This document shows, one piece after another, positions 1-8,948 of a stretch of 64,000 nucleotides of DNA; position 1 is the first letter of the stretch; the number at the start of each line of letters is the position of its first letter. The position numbers were made by a program, and so were the translations under genes. Source of the DNA: Usitatibacter rugosus (GTDB lineage Bacteria > Pseudomonadota > Gammaproteobacteria > Burkholderiales > Usitatibacteraceae); NCBI RefSeq assembly GCF_013003965.1, contig NZ_CP053069.1, positions 2,387,419-2,451,418 of the forward strand, read 5' to 3'. The notes under the pieces were generated by a model. It worked only from the letters and a program-made list of their open reading frames with translations. It made no database searches and was not told where the DNA came from.

Positions 1-137
1 CGCTCTCGCTCAGCGCGAAGACGGTGGAGACCCACCGCGCGACCCTCATGGAACGCCTCGACATCCACGACATCGCGGGCCTCGTGCTCTTCGCCGTGCG
101 CCACCACCTCGTGAGCGCCGACCGCCCCGACCTTTAG
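1..137 (+). CDS. LuxR-type response regulator, C-terminal end (partial)
   Basis: Only the last 44 residues and the stop codon are in the window, read in frame 3. They contain the recognition part of a LuxR/GerE helix-turn-helix (LSAKTVETHRATLMERLDIH), which binds DNA in NarL/FixJ-type response regulators. The receiver domain expected upstream is outside the window. The gene lies directly before a hybrid sensor kinase and may belong to the same signalling block. The assignment of the HTH is firm; the signal it responds to is unknown. Confidence 0.85.
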   Translation, partial: LSLSAKTVETHRATLMERLDIHDIAGLVLFAVRHHLVSADRPDL

Positions 138-232
138 CTGTTCCCGCCGGCGATACGATCGCATGTGCGCTACCGCACCGACGTTGGCACTTCCCGGAGC
201 TAAGGTCCATCCGATAACAACAAGGAAAAGCT

Positions 233-3115
233 ATGGGCGCGGTTGAGCAGCTTTCCGTGAAATCGCCCCTGAAGACGGGAGCGCTGCAGGACGCCATCTT
301 CAACAGCGCGCACTTCTCCAGCATCGCCACCGACGAGAAGGGCGTGATCCAGATCTTCAACGTCGGCGCCCAGCGGATGCTGGGCTACGCCGCGGCCGAT
401 GTCGTGAACCTCATCACGCCGGCCGACATCTCGGATCCGCAGGAGCTCATCGCGCGCGCCGCGGCGCTCAGCGCCGAGCTGGACACGAAGATCACCCCGG
501 GCTTCGAGGCGCTGGTGTTCAAGGCTTCGCGCGGCATCGAGGACATCTACGAGCTCACCTACATCCGCAAGGACGGCAGCCGCTTCCCGGCGATCGTCTC
601 GGTGACGGCGCTGCGCGATGCGAAGGAAGCGATCCTCGGCTACCTGCTGATCGGCACCGACAACACCGCGCGCAAGGGCGCCGAGGAAGCGCTGCTGAAG
701 GCGGGTGCGCTGCAGAGCGCGATCTTCAACAGCGCGAACTTCTCCAGCATCGCCACCGACGAGAAGGGCGTGATCCAGATCTTCAACGTCGGCGCCGAGC
801 GCATGCTGGGCTACGCCGCGGCGGACGTGATGAACAAGATCACGCCGGCCGACATCTCCGATCCGCAGGAGCTGATCGCCCGGGCCAACGTGCTCAGCCT
901 CGAGCTGGACACGACGATCACCCCGGGCTTCGAGGCGCTGGTGTTCAAGGCCTCGCGCGGCATCGAGGACATCTACGAGCTCACCTACATCCGCAAGGAC
1001 GGCAGCCGCTTCCCGGCGATCGTCTCGGTGACGGCGCTGCGCGACGCGAAGGAGGCCATCCTCGGCTACCTGCTGATCGGCACCGACAACACCGCGAGGA
1101 AGCAGGTCGAGGCCAACCAGGCGCTGCTCGACCAGAGGCTTCGCGACCAGCAGTTCTATACGCGCTCGCTGATCGAGTCGAACATCGACGCGCTGATGAC
1201 CACGGATCCGCAGGGCATCATCTCGGACGTGAACCAGCAGATGATCGCCCTCACCGGCCGCACGCGCGACGAGCTGATCGGAGCGCCCTGCAAGACCTTC
1301 TTCACCGACCCGGTCCGCGCCGACGCCGCGATCAAGCGCGTGCTGGCCGAGAACCGCGTCAGCAACTACGAGCTCACGGTGCGGGCGCTGAACGGCGAGG
1401 AGACGGTCGTCTCGTACAACGCGGCCACGTTCCATGATCGCGACCGGAAGCTCCAGGGCGTCTTCGCCGCGGCCCGCGACGTGACGGAAAGGAAGCGCTT
1501 CGACCGCACGCTGCAGGAGAAGAACATCGAGCTGGAGCACGCGAGCCGCATGAAGTCGGAGTTCCTCGCCACGATGTCGCACGAGCTGCGCACGCCGCTG
1601 AACGCCATCATCGGCTTCTCCGAGGCCATGAGCGACGGCCTGGTGGGCCCGATGAGCGAGACGCAGCGCGAATACATCGGCGACATCTTCTCCGCCGGCC
1701 AGCACCTGCTTTCCCTCATCAACGACATCCTCGACCTCTCGAAGGTCGAGGCCGGGATGATGGCCCTCGAGCTGGAGGCGGTGGACCTGGGCCTGCTGCT
1801 CGCCAACAGCTTCACCATCGTGCGCGAGAAGGCCGCCGCGCAGAACGTCGGCCTCGTGCTCGAGACGGGCAAGGACCTGGGCATCACCCAGCTCGACATG
1901 CGCAAGATGAAGCAGATCGTCTACAACCTGCTGTCGAACGCCGTGAAGTTCAGCTCGGAAGGCGGCTCGGTGACGCTCCGCGCCCACCGGGTTCCCCGAA
2001 GTGCCGTCGGCGTCCTGAAAGGCTCCTGGCATGTGCACGCCTTCCCGCTCGCCGACAGCACCCACCAGCACTTCCTCGAGATCTGCGTCACCGACAGCGG
2101 CATCGGCATCGCGGCCGACGACATGCCGAGGCTCTTCCAGGCCTTCAGCCAGATCGACAGCAGCCTGTCGCGCAAATTCGAGGGCACCGGGCTCGGCCTC
2201 GCGATGGTGAAGCTGATCGCCGAGCTGCATGGCGGCAGCGTGGCGGTGGCCAGCGCCGTGGACGAAGGCGCGACCTTCGCCGTGTGGCTGCCGCTCCGCA
2301 GCGCCCTGGGCCTGTCCGCCACCCAGCCCATGCCCGCGTACAAGCCCGTGGGCAGCGACCCCAAGGAGCGCGTGGCCCTCATCGTCGAGGACGACGACCG
2401 GGCGGCCGACCTGGTGCGCCTGCTGCTCGAGGCCGAGGGCTTCCGGGTGCTGCGCGCCGCGCACGCGGAGGACGCGCTGAAGATGGCGAAACAGCAACCC
2501 CTCTCGCTGATCACGCTCGACATCGAGCTGCCCGGCATCAACGGCTGGGAGTTCCTGCTGCGCATCCGCGAGGACCAGGCACTCTCCGGCGTTCCGGTGG
2601 TGGTTGTCTCGAGCCTCGTCGACAATCACATGGCGCTCTCCGATGGCGCCGCCACCGTGCTGCAGAAGCCCATCAGCCGCAGCGAGCTGAAGTCCTCGCT
2701 GGCACGCCTGGGGCTGCATCCCGACGCGGAGCACACGCACACGGTCCTGGTCGTCGATGACGATCCGAAGGCCATCGAAGTGATCGCCGCGTTCCTCCCC
2801 AGCCCGGCCTACACCGTGATCCGCGCCAACGGCGGCGAGGAAGCCATCGCGATGGCCAAGCACCTGCAGCCGGACCTGATCCTCCTCGACCTGATGATGC
2901 CCGGCGTGAGCGGCTTCGATGTCGTGCTGGAGCTGCGGCGGGATTCCGACACCGCGCGCATCCCCATCCTCGTCGTGACCGCGAAGCACATCACGCCGCA
3001 CGACCGCGCCACGCTCAACGCCAACCCCGACAACGCGATCAACATCGTCGAGAAGGCCGCCTTCAACCACGCCCACTTCATCGACGAGGTGCGGCGCGCC
3101 TTGCGGCCGCACTAG
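233..3115 (+). CDS. PAS-PAS-PAS hybrid histidine kinase with two receiver domains
   Basis: This is a 960-residue soluble hybrid sensor kinase. Two nearly identical PAS units (about residues 16-157 and 158-299) are followed by a third PAS (about 305-425). The HisKA domain has its phospho-acceptor His at residue 450 (SHELRTPLN). The HATPase domain has an N box (NLLSNAVKFS), a G1 box (DSGIGIA) and a G2 box (GTGLGLAMV). Two receiver domains follow, with phospho-acceptor Asp at about 763 and 886. No membrane segment is visible, so the signal is probably cytoplasmic. A single-domain response regulator starts 9 bp downstream and is the likely phosphotransfer partner. The start ATG follows an AAGGAAAAG ribosome-binding stretch. 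The tandem receivers suggest a branched phosphorelay; the ligand of the PAS domains cannot be read from sequence. Confidence 0.93.
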   Translation: MGAVEQLSVKSPLKTGALQDAIFNSAHFSSIATDEKGVIQIFNVGAQRMLGYAAADVVNLITPADISDPQELIARAAALSAELDTKITPGFEALVFKASRGIEDIYELTYIRKDGSRFPAIVSVTALRDAKEAILGYLLIGTDNTARKGAEEALLKAGALQSAIFNSANFSSIATDEKGVIQIFNVGAERMLGYAAADVMNKITPADISDPQELIARANVLSLELDTTITPGFEALVFKASRGIEDIYELTYIRKDGSRFPAIVSVTALRDAKEAILGYLLIGTDNTARKQVEANQALLDQRLRDQQFYTRSLIESNIDALMTTDPQGIISDVNQQMIALTGRTRDELIGAPCKTFFTDPVRADAAIKRVLAENRVSNYELTVRALNGEETVVSYNAATFHDRDRKLQGVFAAARDVTERKRFDRTLQEKNIELEHASRMKSEFLATMSHELRTPLNAIIGFSEAMSDGLVGPMSETQREYIGDIFSAGQHLLSLINDILDLSKVEAGMMALELEAVDLGLLLANSFTIVREKAAAQNVGLVLETGKDLGITQLDMRKMKQIVYNLLSNAVKFSSEGGSVTLRAHRVPRSAVGVLKGSWHVHAFPLADSTHQHFLEICVTDSGIGIAADDMPRLFQAFSQIDSSLSRKFEGTGLGLAMVKLIAELHGGSVAVASAVDEGATFAVWLPLRSALGLSATQPMPAYKPVGSDPKERVALIVEDDDRAADLVRLLLEAEGFRVLRAAHAEDALKMAKQQPLSLITLDIELPGINGWEFLLRIREDQALSGVPVVVVSSLVDNHMALSDGAATVLQKPISRSELKSSLARLGLHPDAEHTHTVLVVDDDPKAIEVIAAFLPSPAYTVIRANGGEEAIAMAKHLQPDLILLDLMMPGVSGFDVVLELRRDSDTARIPILVVTAKHITPHDRATLNANPDNAINIVEKAAFNHAHFIDEVRRALRPH
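278..1102 (+). repeat. Tandem duplication of a PAS-coding unit inside the hybrid kinase gene
   Basis: Bases 278-676 and 704-1102 are nearly identical direct copies with a 426-bp period (142 codons). Each encodes one PAS/PAC unit beginning ALQxAIFNSA and ending at GTDNTARK. The few differences are scattered single codons, for example H/N and Q/E changes. This indicates a recent in-frame domain duplication, or gene conversion between the copies. Confidence 0.9.
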
Positions 3116-3124
3116 GCCCGCCCC

Positions 3125-3496
3125 ATGGCGCGCGTGCTCGTGGTCGAGGATAACCAGGCGAACATGAAGCTCGCGGTGCTGCTGCTTCGCAATGCCGGCC
3201 ACCACGTCCTCTGCGCCGTCGACGCGGAAGCCGGGATCACCATCGCGCGCGAGCAGCTGCCCGACCTGATCCTCATGGACGTCCAGCTTCCCGGCATGGA
3301 TGGCCTCGCGGCGACGGCGCTGCTCAAGCGGGACCTCGCCACGGCGGGAATCCCGGTCATCGCGTTGACGGCGCTCGCCATGAAGGAAGACCAGGAGCGC
3401 GCCACCCTCGCGGGCTGCGACGCCTACATGGCCAAGCCGCTGCGCTACCTGGAGCTCTACGCGGCGATGGACCTGCTGCTGGTCCGCTCCCGATGA
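3125..3496 (+). CDS. Single-domain response regulator (DivK/CheY-like)
   Basis: This 123-residue protein consists only of a receiver domain. It has the acidic pocket (VVEDN), the phospho-acceptor Asp in LILMDVQLPG, the conserved Thr/Ala region (IALTALAM) and the Lys in MAKPL. There is no output domain, so it should act by protein-protein interaction or as a phosphate shuttle between the upstream hybrid kinase and the downstream REC-GGDEF-EAL protein. It starts 9 bp after the kinase stop and overlaps the next gene by ATGA (3493-3496), which indicates translational coupling in one operon. The assignment is secure at family level. Confidence 0.92.
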   Translation: MARVLVVEDNQANMKLAVLLLRNAGHHVLCAVDAEAGITIAREQLPDLILMDVQLPGMDGLAATALLKRDLATAGIPVIALTALAMKEDQERATLAGCDAYMAKPLRYLELYAAMDLLLVRSR

Positions 3497-6126
3497 GCGG
3501 CCCCGCTGCCCTCCTCCTCATCGTCGACGACGAGCCGGCCAACTGCAAGCTGCTGGTGACGCTGCTGCAGGCCGAAGGCTATGCGACGATGGTCGCTTCC
3601 AACGGAGAGGCCGCGCTGGCGCTCGTGGCGGAGCGATCCCCCGACCTGATCCTGCTCGACATCATGATGCCGGGCATGGACGGCTACCAGGTCGCCAAGA
3701 TCCTCAAGGGAAACCCCGCCAGCGCGCACATCCCGATCATCATGGTGACCGCGCAGATCGACCGCGGGGCACGCCTGGCCGGCCTCAATGCCGGGGCCGA
3801 GGAGTTCCTCACCAAGCCCGTGGACCGCTCCGAGCTGTGGCTGCGGGTGCGAAACCTCCTGCGCATGAAGGCTTCGGCCGACCTGCTGCGCGACCACGGG
3901 GCGATCCTCGAGGCGCAAGTCCGGGAGCGCACCGCCGACCTGCAGCGATTCCGCACCGCGATGGACGCAACCGTCGACGCGATCTTCCTCGTGGACTGCT
4001 CGACGATGCGCTTCATCGAGGTCAACGCGACCGCCTGCAAGATGCTCGGCTTCACGCGCGAGGAGACTCTCCGGATGGGGCCCGAGCAGGTCGCGCTGGG
4101 CAGCTTCGAGCAGCTGGACCGCGTCTACGACGCCATCATCGACGGCCGCTCCACCGGGGAGCTCGCCGAGACGCGCCTGCGCCGCAAGGACGGCACCGAG
4201 TTCCCGGTCGAGGCCAAGCGCACGGCCCACGCCTCGGGCGACGCCTGGATCATGGTCGAGGTGATGAGCGACATCACCGAGCGCAAGGAAGCCGAAGCGC
4301 GGCTGCACCGCCTCGCCCACTACGATCCCCTCACCTCGCTGCCCAACCGCACGTTGTTCAACGAGACGCTCAGGAACACCCTCGTGCACGCCACCCAGAA
4401 CGCCTGGCGGGTCGCCGTGCTCTGCATCGACCTGGACCACTTCAAGAACGTGAACGACACGCTCGGCCATGCGATGGGCGACGAGCTCCTGCGCCAGTTC
4501 GCCAGCCGCCTCGTGAAGTGCGTGCGCCTGCGCGACACCGTCGGGCGCCTGGGCGGCGACGAGTTCGCCGTGATCCTCGTGATGCAGCACGGCCAGCTCG
4601 GCGTGGCCGCCGTCGCCGCGAAGATCCAGGAGTGCCTGCGCGCACCTTTCGAGCTCGGCGGCCACGAGGTGAACTCGACCGCGAGCATCGGCGTGGCGAT
4701 CCTGCCCGACGATGCGGCCGATTCCGACACCCTGATGAAGTACTCGGACACGGCGATGTACCGCGCCAAGCAGGCCGGGCGCAACACCTTCCGCTTCTTC
4801 ACCGCGCAGATGAACGTCGAGGTGGTGGCGCGGCTCGAGCTCGAGACGGCCCTGCGCCGGGCGGTGGAGCACCGCGAGTTCGTCCTGCACTACCAGCCCA
4901 AGGTGCAGGTCGATAGCGGCCGCGTCTGCGGGCTCGAGGCGCTCGTTCGCTGGGAGCGCCCGGGCCACGGCCTCGTGCTCCCGGGGGAATTCATCCAGGC
5001 GCTCGAGGATACGGGGCTCATCGTGCGCGTCGGGCGGTGGATCGTCGCGACCGCCTGCAAGCAGATCCGGGCCTGGATGGACTCGCCCGTCGGGCCCCGC
5101 CAGGTCTCGATCAACGTCTCCTCGCGCCAGTTCGGCGAGGGCGACCTCGAGGGCGACGTGATCCGCGCGCTCGAGCTGAACGGCGTGCCGCCCGACCTTC
5201 TCGAGCTGGAGCTCACCGAGACTTCGCTGCTTGCGAACACCGAGCTCACCATCGCGTGCCTGCGGCGCCTGAAGAAGCTGGGCGTGCGCGTGTCCATCGA
5301 CGACTTCGGCACCGGCTACTCGAGCCTCGCCTACCTGCGCCGCTTCCCGATCGACAAGCTGAAGATCGACAAGGGATTCATCGACGACGTCACCAGCAAC
5401 CCGGACGACGCGTCGATCGTGCTCGCCATCGTGCGCATGGCGCGCAGCCTCAAGCTCGAGACGGTGGCCGAGGGCGTCGAGACGACAGCGCAACTCGCGT
5501 TCCTGCGCCGCCACGGCTGCGACCAGATGCAGGGCTACCTCTTCAGCAAGCCCCTGGCGGTCCCGGAGGTCGAGGCGCTGATGCTCGAGGGCAGGACCTT
5601 GCCTTCGCCCCGGGGGGATGGCAAGGAGCGGGTGCGCACGCTCCTGCTCCTGGACGACGAGCCGCGCATCCTTGCCGCGTTGCAGGCGATGCTGCGGGCG
5701 GATGGCTACCAGATCCTCACCGCGATCTCCGCGGCCGAAGGCTTCGAGCTGCTCGCCCTGCACAAGGTGGACGTCCTGATGTGCGACGAACGCATGCCGG
5801 CCATGAGCGGCACCGATTTCCTCGACCGCGTGAAGGACCTGTATCCCGATACGTTCCGCATCGTGCTCTCCGGCCAGGCCGACCCGAGCGGGATCATGGA
5901 CGCGATCAACCGCGGAGCGATCCACCGCTACTACACCAAGCCGTGGGACAACCGGACGATGCGCGAGAACATCAGCGAGGCATTCCGCTTCGGCGAGCTG
6001 CTGGGCAACCCCGACCGGGAAGGCCCCGCCGATGAGCCGCCGGCCCGCTGGGATCCCACCGCCGTCATCGAGCAGTGGAAGGCGCGCAACGAGCCTCCCG
6101 CGCGGAGCCCCGCCGACCTCCCCTGA
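3493..6126 (+). CDS. REC-PAS-GGDEF-EAL-REC cyclic-di-GMP signalling protein
   Basis: The 877-residue protein has an N-terminal receiver (about 6-122, LILLDIMMPG), a short coiled linker (RDHGAILEAQVRERTADLQ), a PAS domain (about 145-270) and a GGDEF domain with intact GGDEF at residues 354-358. It also has an EAL domain with GLEALVRW and DDFGTGYSSL. A second receiver of RpfG type sits at the C terminus (about 710-830, MCDERMPAMSG). Both c-di-GMP synthesis and hydrolysis motifs look complete, so the net activity cannot be predicted. Receivers at both ends are unusual and suggest dual phospho-input. The start ATG overlaps the preceding response regulator stop, so the two are probably co-translated. 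Confidence 0.92.
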   Translation: MSGPAALLLIVDDEPANCKLLVTLLQAEGYATMVASNGEAALALVAERSPDLILLDIMMPGMDGYQVAKILKGNPASAHIPIIMVTAQIDRGARLAGLNAGAEEFLTKPVDRSELWLRVRNLLRMKASADLLRDHGAILEAQVRERTADLQRFRTAMDATVDAIFLVDCSTMRFIEVNATACKMLGFTREETLRMGPEQVALGSFEQLDRVYDAIIDGRSTGELAETRLRRKDGTEFPVEAKRTAHASGDAWIMVEVMSDITERKEAEARLHRLAHYDPLTSLPNRTLFNETLRNTLVHATQNAWRVAVLCIDLDHFKNVNDTLGHAMGDELLRQFASRLVKCVRLRDTVGRLGGDEFAVILVMQHGQLGVAAVAAKIQECLRAPFELGGHEVNSTASIGVAILPDDAADSDTLMKYSDTAMYRAKQAGRNTFRFFTAQMNVEVVARLELETALRRAVEHREFVLHYQPKVQVDSGRVCGLEALVRWERPGHGLVLPGEFIQALEDTGLIVRVGRWIVATACKQIRAWMDSPVGPRQVSINVSSRQFGEGDLEGDVIRALELNGVPPDLLELELTETSLLANTELTIACLRRLKKLGVRVSIDDFGTGYSSLAYLRRFPIDKLKIDKGFIDDVTSNPDDASIVLAIVRMARSLKLETVAEGVETTAQLAFLRRHGCDQMQGYLFSKPLAVPEVEALMLEGRTLPSPRGDGKERVRTLLLLDDEPRILAALQAMLRADGYQILTAISAAEGFELLALHKVDVLMCDERMPAMSGTDFLDRVKDLYPDTFRIVLSGQADPSGIMDAINRGAIHRYYTKPWDNRTMRENISEAFRFGELLGNPDREGPADEPPARWDPTAVIEQWKARNEPPARSPADLP

Positions 6127-6186
6127 CGATGTCCCTATGTTCGCCACCGAACAGTCAAAGTCCGGCGAACGCATTAGCCTTGGCCC

Positions 6187-6834
6187 ATGCTGCATGAATT
6201 CGTCGCCACCCATCGAAACGAGCTGATCCTGCGCTGCCGCGGCCGGGTCGCGAAGCGGCTGGGACTCGCGCAGGCGCCTCCCGAGGCCGACCAGGGTGTC
6301 CCGTTGTTCCTGGTGCAGCTGGTGGACACGCTTCGCAGGGCGGAGGCCACGCGCGATGGCTCGGCGGACCTCGCCCCCCCGCTCGCCGCCCGTGTGCTCG
6401 GCGCCGCGGCGGCGCACGGCCAGCAGATGCTCGGCCTCGGCCATGGCATCGAGCACGTCGTGCGCGACTACGGCGACGTCTGCCAGACCGTGACCGAGAT
6501 GGCCGACGAGCTCGGCGCGCGGATCTCGGCAGAGGAATTCCGGGCGCTGAACCTGGCCCTCGACGACGCGATCGCCGAATCCGTCATGGCATTCGGAAAC
6601 GCGCGGGAGCGAGCGCATTGTTCCGACGCGAGCGACGCGACCGAGCACCTCCAGGCCATCGCGATCGAGCTGCGGCGCCTGGTGGGCGTCGCCCAGCACT
6701 CCTGCGCGGCGATGCGCACCGGCAGGGTCGGCATCAACGGGGCGACCGGCGAGTTGCTGGCCCATTCCCTCGCCGAACTGAAGGCCCTCACGACGCGATT
6801 GCTCGACGGACCGGGCAGCAAGCCCGGCGGATAA
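6187..6834 (+). CDS. Stand-alone RsbRD-type sensor domain protein
   Basis: This 215-residue helical protein begins HEFVATHRNELILRCRGRV and contains VVRDYGDVCQTVTEMADE. The pattern matches the N-terminal sensor domains found on RsbRD-like proteins and on some histidine kinases, where they form four-helix globin-like folds. Here the domain stands alone: no kinase, STAS or HTH domain follows. It lies just upstream of kaiC on the same strand, with a 76-bp gap. It may be a sensory or scaffold partner for the kinases nearby or for the Kai module. The family call is by pattern recognition; the function is inferred. Confidence 0.6.
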   Translation: MLHEFVATHRNELILRCRGRVAKRLGLAQAPPEADQGVPLFLVQLVDTLRRAEATRDGSADLAPPLAARVLGAAAAHGQQMLGLGHGIEHVVRDYGDVCQTVTEMADELGARISAEEFRALNLALDDAIAESVMAFGNARERAHCSDASDATEHLQAIAIELRRLVGVAQHSCAAMRTGRVGINGATGELLAHSLAELKALTTRLLDGPGSKPGG

Positions 6835-6910
6835 CGACGAAGCGTGCCTTACCGTACAGACCCGCTCTCCCGGCAGGCGGACAGTTCCCCGTGAAGGAGT
6901 CCCCCGGAAC

Positions 6911-8653
6911 ATGATGGACGCCAATCGCATCAATCCCCGCAAGTCCGTCAAGGCTCCGGTCAAGGCCCCGACCGGCATCCTCGGCTTCGACGAGATCACG
7001 GGCGGCGGCTTGCCTCGTGCACGCACCACCCTGCTGGTGGGCGGCCCCGGCTCCGGCAAGACGATCTTCTCGCTGCAGTTCCTCGTGCACGGAGCCCGCC
7101 ACGGCAAGGAGCCCGGAATCTTCGTCGCCTTCGAAGAGGCCTCGGAGCGCATCGAGTCCAATGCCGAGAGCTTCGGCTGGAACATGCGCCAGCTTCGCCG
7201 CGACGGGAAGCTGTACTTCCTCGACGCGCAACCCATGGCCGACCTGGTGCAGTCCGGCACCTTCGACCTGAGCGGCATGCTCGCGGCGCTGGGAGCCCAG
7301 GTCGCGCAGATGAAGGCGAAGCGCATCGTGTTCGATGCGCTCGACGTCGTGCTGGCCCTGCTTCCCGACGAAGCCTCGAAGCGCCGCGAGGTCTACCGCC
7401 TGCACGAGTGGCTGCTGGCCCACGGGTTGACCGGCCTCATCACCGCGAAGAGCGGCGGCGACGAGGCGAGCTCGGTCGGCGAGCAGACTTTCGGCTTCAT
7501 GCAGTTCATGGTGGACTGCGCCGTGATGCTTTGCCACGGCGTCGTGCTGGGCGTCTCGCAGCGCAACCTGCGCGTGCAGAAATACCGCGGCACGGCGTTC
7601 GACGAAAACGAATCGCCGTTCCTGATCGGCCCGACCGGCCTCGAGGTCGCGACCGCGCCGACCCTGGGAATCGAGCACGCCAAGGTGAGCAACGAGCGGA
7701 TCTCGAGCGGCGTCGCCCGCCTCGACACCATGCTGGGCGGCGGCTTCTACCGCGGCTCGGCCATCCTGGTCACGGGCTTTCCCGGCACGGCGAAGACGAC
7801 GCTCTCCGGAGCGTTCGCGGAAGCGGCCTGCCTCCGCGGGGAGCAGACGCTCTTCGTGAGCTTCGATTCGGACGTGAACGAGGTCGTCCGCGACCTGGGC
7901 TCGGTGGGCATCCATCTCGGGCCGCACGTGAAGAGCGGCGTGCTGCGAATGGCCTCGGCACGCACGATCACGGGAAGTGCCGAGACGTACCTGGTGCGCA
8001 TCAAGTCGCTCGCGAAGACCCACAAGGCCCGCTGCCTGGTGATCGACCCCGTCTCCACGTGGTCGAAATCCGGCAGCGACCAGGCCGCGCATAGCGTGGC
8101 CGAGCGCCTGATCGGCTGGACGAAGGCCAACGGCATCACGATGCTGTGCACGAGCCTGCTCGACGAGATCGCCAGCCAGACCGAGGGCGGCTCGTCGCTG
8201 CAGATCTCGACGCTCGCCGACGCCTGGATCCACCTGAGCTACGTCGTGCAGGCCGGCGAGCGCAACCGCGGGCTCTCCATCATCAAGTCGCGCGGCACGG
8301 CCCACTCGAACCAGGTGCGCGAGCTGATCCTGAGCGACACGGGCGTGACCCTCACCGACACCTATACGGCGGGCGGCGAGGTGCTGATGGGAACGCTGCG
8401 CTGGGAGAAGGAGAGCGCCGAGCGCGTCGCCCACGAGGTGACCGAGGTCGCGACCAAGCTGAAGCGCGTTCGCCTCGACGCCGAGGAGGCCGAGCTCGAG
8501 GTGCGCGTGAAGTCGCTCATGGTGGAGCTGGAGGCCAAGCAAGTGGAAAAGGCGCTCCTCGCCCGCACCACCGAGATCCAGAAGCGCGAGCTTTCCAAGG
8601 GCCGCACGCGGATGGGAGAGCTGCGCGGCGCGGACGTCGTCCCTCCAAAGTGA
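6911..8653 (+). CDS. kaiC: KaiC-like two-domain RecA-type ATPase
   Basis: A 580-residue KaiC homologue with two RecA-like domains. CI (about 20-245) has Walker A GGPGSGKT at 44-51 and the catalytic Glu pair in FVAFEE. CII (about 255-490) has the variant Walker A GFPGTAKT. Compared with cyanobacterial KaiC, the CII catalytic Glu pair is replaced by FDSD. The Ser-Thr phosphosite pair is kept as QIST, S433-T434. A charged coiled coil makes up the last 70 residues and is not part of cyanobacterial KaiC. The start follows a GGAGTC ribosome-binding stretch. kaiB begins 7 bp downstream and no kaiA is present. The protein is probably a non-circadian or hourglass-type KaiC controlling output through partners. 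Whether it autophosphorylates is open. Confidence 0.93.
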   Translation: MMDANRINPRKSVKAPVKAPTGILGFDEITGGGLPRARTTLLVGGPGSGKTIFSLQFLVHGARHGKEPGIFVAFEEASERIESNAESFGWNMRQLRRDGKLYFLDAQPMADLVQSGTFDLSGMLAALGAQVAQMKAKRIVFDALDVVLALLPDEASKRREVYRLHEWLLAHGLTGLITAKSGGDEASSVGEQTFGFMQFMVDCAVMLCHGVVLGVSQRNLRVQKYRGTAFDENESPFLIGPTGLEVATAPTLGIEHAKVSNERISSGVARLDTMLGGGFYRGSAILVTGFPGTAKTTLSGAFAEAACLRGEQTLFVSFDSDVNEVVRDLGSVGIHLGPHVKSGVLRMASARTITGSAETYLVRIKSLAKTHKARCLVIDPVSTWSKSGSDQAAHSVAERLIGWTKANGITMLCTSLLDEIASQTEGGSSLQISTLADAWIHLSYVVQAGERNRGLSIIKSRGTAHSNQVRELILSDTGVTLTDTYTAGGEVLMGTLRWEKESAERVAHEVTEVATKLKRVRLDAEEAELEVRVKSLMVELEAKQVEKALLARTTEIQKRELSKGRTRMGELRGADVVPPK

Positions 8654-8660
8654 GCCGCGC

Positions 8661-8948
8661 ATGAAGCGCTCCGCCTACCGGTTCCGCCTCTACGTCGCAG
8701 GCGACGCCCAGAACTCCACCCGCGCGCTCGCGAACCTCGGCGCCTTCTGCCGCACGCACATCCCCGGCCGCTGCGAGATCGAGGTCGTGGACGTGTTCCG
8801 CGAGCCCAAGCGCGCACTGGCCGACCGCGTCTTCATGACCCCCACGCTGATCAAGCTCTACCCCCGGCCGGTGCGCAGGATCGTGGGTACCCTGAGCCAG
8901 CCGGAAAACCTGATGGAGGCCATCGGGCTGGAAGTCGTGCTCGCATGA
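8661..8948 (+). CDS. kaiB: KaiB-like thioredoxin-fold protein
   Basis: The 95-residue protein carries the KaiB pattern: YRFRLYVAGDAQNSTRALANL at the N terminus, EIEVVDVFREPKRAL in the middle, then MTPTLIKLYPRPVRRIVG. In cyanobacteria KaiB is a fold-switching protein that binds phosphorylated KaiC. It lies 7 bp after kaiC and overlaps the following PAS-GGDEF-EAL gene by ATGA (8945-8948). The coupling suggests that the downstream enzyme is made together with the Kai pair. Confidence 0.93.
   Translation: MKRSAYRFRLYVAGDAQNSTRALANLGAFCRTHIPGRCEIEVVDVFREPKRALADRVFMTPTLIKLYPRPVRRIVGTLSQPENLMEAIGLEVVLA

Noticed and set aside
200-3205. A very long open frame on the - strand across the hybrid kinase gene.
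   Set aside because: It is rich in Val, Arg, His, Gly and Asp, as expected for the antisense of a GC-rich gene. The + strand has complete PAS, HisKA and receiver domains.
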